This document shows positions 58,458-64,000 of a DNA stretch of 64,000 nt, one piece after another; within the stretch, counting starts at the first letter, position 1, and every line of letters starts with the position of its first letter. The DNA comes from Bacillota bacterium (GTDB lineage: Bacteria > Bacillota > Clostridia > Christensenellales > JAEXRW01). The notes beneath the pieces were generated by a model that ran no database searches, was not told the DNA's origin, and was given only the letters and a program-made list of their open reading frames with translations. The position numbers and the translations under genes are program-made. The stretch spans positions 62,001 through 126,000 of the forward strand of contig JAEXRW010000036.1 of assembly GCA_023454175.1 (NCBI GenBank), given 5' to 3'.

Positions 58458-59306
58458 TTATTGGATTCCGCAAGACCTCAGGAATGCCACGCTCTGTTTC
58501 AATACCTCTGTGGAGCCTGCGACCTCCAGCGTGGAGGCGTGGATCTCCTTGCGGTCTTTCAGCACTTCGCACACGCCCTTGATGTCGATCACGCCCGTGC
58601 CCACCGGGATGGTGGAGAATCCGCATCCAAATTGCTTGCCGCGCCGCGCCACCCATTCCTGGCCCAGGTCCTTCCAGTGGATGTGGTAGATCTTGTCCTT
58701 GAAAGCCTTCGCCATCTCCACCGGGTCCGTGCCGCCCAGCCAGGAGTTGCCCGTGTCCATGTTCACGCCCAGGGATTTGGGGTTGTCCAGCAGGTTTATC
58801 ACGTCCTGGATGCCCTTGATGGTGTCGGTGACCGGGCCGTGCGGCTCCAGCAGGATGTTCACGCCGTAGTCCGCCGCCATCCGGCAGGGCACATAGAGTT
58901 TCTCCGCTATCGTGAATATGCGCTGTTCATAGGTGAGTTTTTTCGCCCATTCCGAGTGCGGTTCGTTTTCCGTTGTGACGCAGTCCCGTATGCCGATGGC
59001 CGCCGCGAATTTTACGCCCTTCATGATGGCCGATGTCTGGAAGGTTCCCGGATTGCTCGGCTCCAGCAGCGCGCCGTGTACGCATACCGTACTGGGTGTG
59101 ATCCCGTATTTTGCGAAGAGCCGTTTGGTTTCGAAAGGATCGTCGTCCACGCTTACCGTCGCCGCCAGGTTGGCCGAACCGAACATGCTCCCGCCTTCAT
59201 GCACGTCCGTGATGTCGGCACAGTCAAATCCGGCTTCCTTTGCCAGCTGCAGCTGCCGTTCCATGTTGGTATAGGGCTCCAGGGCCAGAAATACGCCGAT
59301 GTTCAT
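58458..59306 (-). CDS. Sugar phosphate isomerase/epimerase-like TIM-barrel protein
   Basis: A 282-residue xylose-isomerase-like (AP_endonuc_2) TIM-barrel protein. Candidate metal ligands are the Glu in VTTENEPHSEW, the Glu/His in ILLEPHGPV, the Asp in VNMDTGNSWLGG and the His pair in YHIHWKDLG. Family members isomerise or epimerise sugars, inosose or hydroxypyruvate, so the reaction is open. AAGGAGGTACCAGT precedes the ATG. It follows a small Cys-rich frame by 12 bp and has its own terminator. Confidence 0.88.
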   Translation of the reverse strand: MNIGVFLALEPYTNMERQLQLAKEAGFDCADITDVHEGGSMFGSANLAATVSVDDDPFETKRLFAKYGITPSTVCVHGALLEPSNPGTFQTSAIMKGVKFAAAIGIRDCVTTENEPHSEWAKKLTYEQRIFTIAEKLYVPCRMAADYGVNILLEPHGPVTDTIKGIQDVINLLDNPKSLGVNMDTGNSWLGGTDPVEMAKAFKDKIYHIHWKDLGQEWVARRGKQFGCGFSTIPVGTGVIDIKGVCEVLKDRKEIHASTLEVAGSTEVLKQSVAFLRSCGIQ

Positions 59307-59318
59307 ACTGGTACCTCC

Positions 59319-59504
59319 TTAAGATTTCGTACTGTTGTTCAGATATATACAATGCGTACCGCAATGCATACAGTTTTTCCGGCAGTCGAACACGGCCGTG
59401 TCCCCTTCGGGTCGAACGGTCTCGCCTGCGTCCTTATTCTCGGCAGCCTCATCGCAAATCATGTGTTCTTCCGGGGAAGGTATGGTCTTGTCGTCGGCAG
59501 CCAT
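59319..59504 (-). CDS. Possible small Cys-rich protein
   Basis: A 61-residue frame, MAADDKTIPSPEEHM..., acidic in the first half, with a cysteine cluster near the C-terminus: CRKNCMHCGTHC (Cx3CxxCx3C), plus an earlier Cys. The ATG lies 9 nt after GAGG, and its stop is 12 bp before the isomerase start, so it could be the first gene of that transcript. The cluster could bind zinc or an Fe-S cluster. No family is recognised; it could still be a chance frame. Confidence 0.4.
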   Translation of the reverse strand: MAADDKTIPSPEEHMICDEAAENKDAGETVRPEGDTAVFDCRKNCMHCGTHCIYLNNSTKS

Positions 59505-59807
59505 CAACGAAGTCCTCAAATTGATTTATACGTATAAATGATTGTGCAGAATGTGCGTGGATATGCCTGCCTTTATTATCTCATTTTCATTTGCTTTATA
59601 CAAGATTGAATATGGTCATGGATACGGCTTGGGTGGATTTCCCTTCCCCCTGGCCCGTGCGAACCTCCGTGCCCTATGTCCCGGAAAATACGGTGCAGCG
59701 CTGTGCCGCATGAGTCATAGGCCGCACATCCAGGCATGGTAAACCCAACGGGCAAAACTGTGGGCTCGCCCGCCGCGTTCATGCAGATATCGTATGTGCC
59801 GGTTGGG
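59505..59807. other. Intergenic region, nothing recognised
   Basis: Region between the small frame and Asp23. A TTTATACGTATAAA palindrome lies at about 59525-59538, possibly part of a promoter for the isomerase transcript. No gene seen. Confidence 0.4.
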
Positions 59808-60182
59808 TTACTCCTTGTCCGGGCCTTCGTCCTTGTTCACGCGGATACCCTGCACATGGATGTTCACGGACTTCACCTTGTACCCCGTCATCTTCTCCAC
59901 GTCATTTTTCACCACGTCCTGGATCTTCCCGCATACTTCGGGGATGTCCACGCCGTACTCCGCGATGACCAGCAGGTTCACGGTCACTTCGCCCCCTGCT
60001 ACATCCACCTTCACACCCTTGGCAAAGTTCTTCTTCCCCAGGAATTCCGCGATTCCGCCCACGATACCCCCGCTCATCCCCGCGGTGCCCTGGATGCTCA
60101 CGGCCGCCAATCCTGCGATGGTCGCCACCACTTCCTCCGCGAATGTGATCGCGCCCTTGCCGTTCATGTTCTCTTCCGACAT
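59808..60182 (-). CDS. Asp23/Gls24 family protein (DUF322)
   Basis: A 124-residue envelope-stress-type protein. ITFAEEVVATIAGLAAVSIQGTAG and VKVDVAGGEVTVNLLVIAEYGVDIPEV are family hallmarks. Bacillota carry several; some attach at the membrane or sit near fatty-acid and cell-wall genes. AAAGGGGGCGTTGAAAC precedes the ATG. Present as a single gene here. Confidence 0.93.
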   Translation of the reverse strand: MSEENMNGKGAITFAEEVVATIAGLAAVSIQGTAGMSGGIVGGIAEFLGKKNFAKGVKVDVAGGEVTVNLLVIAEYGVDIPEVCGKIQDVVKNDVEKMTGYKVKSVNIHVQGIRVNKDEGPDKE

Positions 60183-60435
60183 GTTTCAACGCCCCCTTTT
60201 ACAACGAAATGAGAAATGCCCTTCTTCAGCCTGGATATCTGTTATACATTATATACCCCGGATATATGGATTATATCATTTTCTTATGATGTCGCCTGAA
60301 GAGACCCTTGTGATTCAAAATCGATTCTTATGTTATCAATGGTACGCGCACGTATGTAATGGGGCTGTCACAGTTTTGTACCGGTAATAGGCCATACCTT
60401 CTAGGCGTACTAATAAACCCCCTAGGGGCTTACAG

Positions 60436-60470
60436 CATTCTCAATTTTCAATTCTCAATTCTCAATTATT
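60436..60470. repeat. Heptamer repeat array (copy R5)
   Basis: AATTCTC/AATTTTC heptamers ending at the stop codon of the gene at 60466. The preceding ATGCC hairpin is replaced by a CCTAG-rich stem (60400-60430). Confidence 0.65.
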
Positions 60471-61284
60471 TTTTCACTGCCGTATCTTCCAGTCCCCACT
60501 GCTGGATCAGGTTTTTTATCATCCCTTTTTTCTGCATGTCGTCGACCACAGCGTTGGCCAGGTTCAGCATGTCCTTGTTCCCCAGCTTGCATGCGATGCA
60601 GTAGTCCAGTTTCCCGATACGCTCCTCCAGCATGACTGTGTTCTTGTCTGCCACTTTCCGTAGCGCCGTCCATTTGGCGCACAGTACGTCGATGTCCCCC
60701 TTGAGCAGTTCGTTCCGTGCTTCATCGTATGAGCCGCACGGTACGGCGGAGATGTTCATGTTGTATTTCACGGCCTCCGCCTTGATGATGATGTCCGCCC
60801 CGCTCCCCGCGATATAGCCGATGCGTTTCCCCTCCATCTGGCCAAATAGCGCCAATGGGGTCCCCACCTTCACTAGCATCGCCAGGTGGTCGGTATAATA
60901 GGGTTTGGATAGCTCGTATTTTGTCTTTCGCGTATCGGTGGATTGGAATCCCGCGATGATCATATCCACGGCGCCCGTATCCAGCTTCGGCCCCGTCACC
61001 TTGGCGTCCATGTTAAAAAAGTCCACCTGCTTGCTGCCTCCGTACACCTGCTCGGCGATATAACGGGCGATCTCGGGTTCCATACCCGTGAGGTTTCCAG
61101 CCTTGTCCGCCTGGCACAGCCCCTGCAGCTCAGCGGAAACGGCCACGCGGATGGCGCCCTTGTCCTGCAGCTTTTTGACGGCAGGGAGTTTTCCGATATC
61201 CACCTTGCCGCACCCGGTCAATACAATTATCGCGCATAGCAATAAGCTCAATAAGGATAGTGCTGCGCGCGCGCGCTTGTTCAT
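60466..61284 (-). CDS. Amino-acid-type ABC solute-binding lipoprotein, orphan
   Basis: A 272-residue SBP_bac_3 protein. The signal ends in lipobox LTGC (Cys about 25). GAIRVAVSAELQGLCQ, GMEPEIARYIAEQVYGG, DMIIAGFQSTDTRK and GSGADIIIKAEA follow the polar-amino-acid binding protein pattern. AAAGGGGGTGACGGCAA precedes the ATG. No permease or ATPase adjoins it, so it may serve a distant transporter or act as a sensor. Confidence 0.9.
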   Translation of the reverse strand: MNKRARAALSLLSLLLCAIIVLTGCGKVDIGKLPAVKKLQDKGAIRVAVSAELQGLCQADKAGNLTGMEPEIARYIAEQVYGGSKQVDFFNMDAKVTGPKLDTGAVDMIIAGFQSTDTRKTKYELSKPYYTDHLAMLVKVGTPLALFGQMEGKRIGYIAGSGADIIIKAEAVKYNMNISAVPCGSYDEARNELLKGDIDVLCAKWTALRKVADKNTVMLEERIGKLDYCIACKLGNKDMLNLANAVVDDMQKKGMIKNLIQQWGLEDTAVKK

Positions 61285-61470
61285 TTGCCGTCACCCCCTT
61301 TGGGTCATCAGCGTCGGGTTTGGTTCACATTATACCACGTTTTTAATGAGACAGGAGCGCCTCGAGAGTTACTCCGTTAAACCATAGTCTCCATAAAGTA
61401 GCACAAATGAACTGTCTGTAATATGAGGTCGTTGTAGAGCAGGAGGCGTTCCCCGCAGGTTCATATGATA

Positions 61471-61519
61471 ATGTCCGCAGGACACCGCAATTCTTAATTT
61501 TAATTCTTAATTATTAACT
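61471..61519. repeat. Hairpin plus heptamer repeat (copy R6) at a glycosyltransferase end
   Basis: ATGTCC-GCA-GGACAC hairpin then AATTCTT heptamers that encode the last residues (LIIKN) and stop of the gene at 61500. Confidence 0.65.
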
Positions 61520-62216
61520 GTTTTACCGCCCGTGTGAATACCGGAAACACGATGCACGCCCGCCACCAGAATTTCTGCCACAGGCTGCTCTTTTGGTATC
61601 CCGTCGCGTTCCCCCCGTGCCTTCTGTAGATCACCAGCTTGTCGGGCAGGTAGGTTACCTTTCCGAAAAGCAGCGCCAGCTGCCCCAGCCAGATGTCGTG
61701 CATGGGCACGCTCCGGGAAAAAGGCAGCGCGATATCCCTGATCTTTTTGTTGAATGCCATCGTGCACCCGTGGAAGGAGTTGTGCAGGATATTGCGCAGC
61801 ATCCCCGCTCTGGAGCGGTTGAATGCGTAAAAGGAGTCATGCAGCGTGTGCAGGTTCTCGTCCGCCACGATAGCGTCGCTCAGTACCAGGTCAGCCCCGC
61901 CCCGGAATGCGTCCATCACGGTTTTGACTTTACCGGGTACCCATACGTCATCCTGGTCGCACAGGAAGATATAGTCCCCCCCGCACGCCTTTACCGCGTT
62001 TTCAAAGTTGGATACCACACCCTTGCCCGGGTTGCGGATGAGGCGGATGCGCCCGTCCTTCGCGGTGTATTCCTGAACGGTTTGGACGGTGTCGTCCGTG
62101 GAGCCGTCGTCCGAGATGATCAGCTCGTCCTCCGGGTTCAACTGCATGAGGATGCTGTCCATCTGCTCGCGGATGTACCGCGCTCCGTTGTAGCTTGCCA
62201 TGGCCACCGATATCAT
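61500..62216 (-). CDS. Family 2 glycosyltransferase
   Basis: A 238-residue GT-A fold glycosyltransferase. MISVAMASYNGARYI begins the nucleotide-sugar site, SDDGSTDDT and LCDQDDVWVPGK give the DxD-type and acceptor motifs. The ATG at 62216 overlaps the preceding stop by ATGA. Probably adds a sugar (rhamnose-like enzymes are close in pattern) to a surface polysaccharide. Confidence 0.9.
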   Translation of the reverse strand: MISVAMASYNGARYIREQMDSILMQLNPEDELIISDDGSTDDTVQTVQEYTAKDGRIRLIRNPGKGVVSNFENAVKACGGDYIFLCDQDDVWVPGKVKTVMDAFRGGADLVLSDAIVADENLHTLHDSFYAFNRSRAGMLRNILHNSFHGCTMAFNKKIRDIALPFSRSVPMHDIWLGQLALLFGKVTYLPDKLVIYRRHGGNATGYQKSSLWQKFWWRACIVFPVFTRAVKQLIIKN

Positions 62217-63091
62217 GGTTGCGACCGCCTTTTCTTCAAAGAATTTGCGGCCAGTTTGCCAGCCAGCCTTAGTTGTATGCCCAGGTAGACGAGCGGAAAT
62301 AGTAATGCCTTCCCCGTCTTCCCGTACCGTTTCTTGAAAAACGTCCACATCCCCGCGTGGAAGGCCTTGATGTGGATGGGGTTGCTGTAGCCCCCGCTCG
62401 CGCCGATGATGTGCGTGCACTGCGCCTCGGGCACATAGGATACCTGCCATCCTTCCTGATGCAGCCGCCAGCACAGGTCCACGTCCTCTATGTACATGAA
62501 GTATTTTTCGTCAAATCCGCCGCCCACGTCTGCCAGCGCCTCACGCCGCAGCATCATGCAGCAGCCCGAGACCCAGTCCACCGGCGTGTCTTGGTCCCTG
62601 CACAGGTCCTCCATCATGTACTCCCGTGTCCGTTTGTTCTTTGGGGCCAGCTTGCCGATGAAGGCGTGGAAAAAAGCCGAGGAGATGGAGAGGAAGCGCC
62701 TGCAGGAAGCCTGCACGCTCCCGTCCGCGTTTTTAACCAGTGGTCCCGCCGCCCCCACGCCCGGGTTTCGCTGCATAAATGTCAATAGCTTTTCCGCCGC
62801 GTCCTCAAAAAGGAAGGCGTCCGTATTGAGCAGCAGCGCGTAGGGCGTTTCCAGTTTCTTCAGCGCCGCGTTGTTCCCCCGCCCGAATCCCGCGTTTTCC
62901 GGCAGTGCGATGGTCTCCACTTCGGGATATTTTGAATGCAGCAGCTCCACCGAGCCGTCCCGCGAGGCGTTGTCCACCACCACGGTGTGTATCAGGGGCG
63001 CGCACGTGCTGCGTCCGATGTGCGCCAGGCACTTCTCCAGCAGTTCCTTCGTATTGTAATTGACGATGATAGCCGTGATCTGTTTCTCCAA
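62213..63091 (-). CDS. Family 2 glycosyltransferase (rhamnosyltransferase-like)
   Basis: A 292-residue GT2 enzyme of the WbbL/RfbN type. ITAIIVNYNTKELLEKCL, VVDNASRDGSVELL, PENAGFGRGNN, LLNTDAFLF and DWVSGCCMMLRREAL with YFMYIEDVDLCWRL are characteristic. I place the start at a TTG 6 nt after AAAGGAGAG since no ATG is near. Coupled to the downstream glycosyltransferase; role in cell-surface glycan assembly. Confidence 0.9.
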   Translation of the reverse strand: MEKQITAIIVNYNTKELLEKCLAHIGRSTCAPLIHTVVVDNASRDGSVELLHSKYPEVETIALPENAGFGRGNNAALKKLETPYALLLNTDAFLFEDAAEKLLTFMQRNPGVGAAGPLVKNADGSVQASCRRFLSISSAFFHAFIGKLAPKNKRTREYMMEDLCRDQDTPVDWVSGCCMMLRREALADVGGGFDEKYFMYIEDVDLCWRLHQEGWQVSYVPEAQCTHIIGASGGYSNPIHIKAFHAGMWTFFKKRYGKTGKALLFPLVYLGIQLRLAGKLAANSLKKRRSQP

Positions 63092-63275
63092 TTGTCTCTC
63101 CTTTTGTAACAAAAGCGTCTCTTCTTTGGCTCCGCTAAGCCATATATTATAGAACCAGCTTATGGGATGAATTTCCGCCTATTGTGTTCCTGCAGCGTCG
63201 CTCGTTCTTGAGATGTTTCCCCCGCAGGGTCATAAATCTTGTCCAACAGGAAGCATTGCCTTCCGTTGCATACCA

Positions 63276-63310
63276 TAATTCTCAATTCTCAATTTTCAAT
63301 TCTCAATTAT
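63276..63310. repeat. Heptamer repeat array (copy R7)
   Basis: AATTCTC/AATTTTC heptamers after a GCATTGCC...GTTGCAT hairpin remnant and ACC, just downstream of the terminator at 63328. Confidence 0.65.
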
Positions 63311-63327
63311 AAATAATTATACATAAA

Positions 63328-63351
63328 AGAGGGCAGGTTGTCTGCCCTCTT
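63328..63351 (-). terminator. Terminator of the last (partial) gene
   Basis: AGAGGGCAG / CTGCCCTCT 9-bp stem with a 5-nt loop, then TTTTAT on the minus strand. Confidence 0.85.
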
Positions 63352-63371
63352 GCTGTATCGGCGGTTTGCTG

Positions 63372-64000
63372 CTATTGTCCGCTGGAAGGGTCGGGCGACA
63401 CGTTGTCGCTTGGCGACGCGTCGTCGCTTGGATCTGCGCCGTCGTCTTCCATGTCGATCACGTTGCCCTCGATCCTGGTGGTCGTCTTGCCGTCGAGGGT
63501 CGTCTTGTACAGGCCCGTGTACAGGTCCTCTCCCGTCGGGGTCGTCAGGTCTACGGTATAGGTGATCATGCCGTCCGAGATATCGCTGATGGATATGATC
63601 GTTACATATTGCTTGCCGATCTTGCTCTCGATGTCATTCTGGTCAGGCAGCGCGATGGGCAGGGTCGTCACATTTTCGCATGCCAGGTCCGATACGTAGA
63701 TCACGCTGTCCCCGCCTGCGGTGAAATACATCGTCTGGCTCCCCGGGGGTACGAAGCGGTACATGTCGCTGTATTCCAGTTTCTTTGCGTTCGTGCCGTC
63801 CAGGTCCAGCCGCGTTGTGCTATTGTACTGGTTGTCATCCTGGTCCTGTACATAGGAGTCCAAGTAAATATAATTGCCGATGATCTGGAATCCGTCCCCC
63901 TGCACCCCGAGGTTTGTGTCGTTGCTTCCGTCCAGCTTCTGCCTGTGCAGCGGCGGCGCCTCGCCGTTGTCCATCGAGACCGGGTCGTTGTAGTCCAGGT
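63372..64000 (-). CDS. Partial repeat-strand protein (DUF5050-like), 5' part beyond window
   Basis: The last ~209 residues of a longer protein whose frame stays open to the window edge. Short repeated units (IIGNYIYLDSY, STTRLDLDGTNAKKL, GLYKTTLDGKTTTRI) with 'Y-x-x-x-L-D-G' patterns suggest beta-propeller blades of the DUF5050 type. It ends in an Asp/Ser/Pro-rich tail (DDGADPSDDASPSDNVSP). Likely extracellular. Function unknown. Confidence 0.75.
   Translation of the reverse strand, partial: LDYNDPVSMDNGEAPPLHRQKLDGSNDTNLGVQGDGFQIIGNYIYLDSYVQDQDDNQYNSTTRLDLDGTNAKKLEYSDMYRFVPPGSQTMYFTAGGDSVIYVSDLACENVTTLPIALPDQNDIESKIGKQYVTIISISDISDGMITYTVDLTTPTGEDLYTGLYKTTLDGKTTTRIEGNVIDMEDDGADPSDDASPSDNVSPDPSSGQ

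Noticed and set aside
1..64000. Prophage, insertion sequence or integrase signs that would mark the island as mobile
   Set aside because: No transposase, integrase, phage gene or rRNA/tRNA attachment site was recognised anywhere in the window.

Overview
The window looks like the chromosome of a strictly fermentative Bacillota, probably a clostridium. Supporting features are an Asp23 (DUF322) gene, three YerB-like DUF3048 lipoproteins, an Nfn-type ferredoxin transhydrogenase, an oxygen-sensitive 4-hydroxybutyryl-CoA dehydratase, strong AGGAGG ribosome binding sites and sigma-A promoters. Assignment below class level is not possible from the sequence alone. About 50 kb of the 64 kb is one catabolic island for polyols or sugar phosphates; the rest is ordinary cell-envelope and redox genes.

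Layout. 0.0-6.2 kb (minus): a ribose-type ABC importer (unknown membrane protein, binding lipoprotein, ATPase, two permeases) ending in a class II aldolase. 6.8-7.8 kb: a LacI regulator with two operators. 8.3-20.7 kb: two divergent operons of zinc dehydrogenases, FGGY kinases, an SDR, a cupin phosphoglucose isomerase, a histidine phosphatase and an RpiR regulator, arranged as mirror-image paralogous sets. 21.3-32.3 kb (minus): a ten-gene operon with a zinc dehydrogenase, split transketolase, 4-hydroxybutyrate dehydrogenase, CoA-transferase and dehydratase, thiolase, crotonase, 3-hydroxybutyryl-CoA dehydrogenase and an MFS carrier, together a route from 4-hydroxybutyrate through crotonyl-CoA to acetyl-CoA. 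32.4-35.9 kb: aldehyde dehydrogenase, double VOC protein and glycerol dehydrogenase. 36.3-38.8 kb: xylulokinase and a divergent class II aldolase. 38.9-47.0 kb (minus): a bacterial microcompartment (BMC) operon with two BMC-H, one PduT-like BMC-T, three BMC-P (EutN) shell genes, PduP-like aldehyde dehydrogenase, PduL, PduS-like flavo/Fe-S protein and two different deoxyribose-phosphate aldolases with encapsulation-type N-termini. 47.2-50.7 kb: two SDRs, a pentulose-phosphate 3-epimerase and a SorC regulator. 51.0-53.3 kb: NfnAB. 53.7-64.0 kb: sugar transferase, three DUF3048 lipoproteins, a TIM-barrel isomerase, Asp23, an orphan solute-binding lipoprotein, two glycosyltransferases and a partial secreted-type protein.

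How it fits together (inference). Imported polyols would be oxidised and phosphorylated by the dehydrogenase and kinase sets, rearranged by transketolase, epimerase, isomerase and aldolases, and a deoxy-sugar phosphate or related aldol cleaved inside the BMC. The aldehyde would become acyl-CoA (PduP) and acyl phosphate (PduL), with electrons leaving through PduS/PduT rather than through an encapsulated alcohol dehydrogenase. The BMC resembles the aldolase-based 'sugar phosphate utilizing' class. The most unusual points are a DeoC with a C-terminal [4Fe-4S] motif, a 54-bp ungapped promoter element present three times at the transporter, polyol and BMC operons, the coupling to a 4-hydroxybutyrate pathway, and a family of hairpin-plus-heptamer repeats at the 3' ends of genes.
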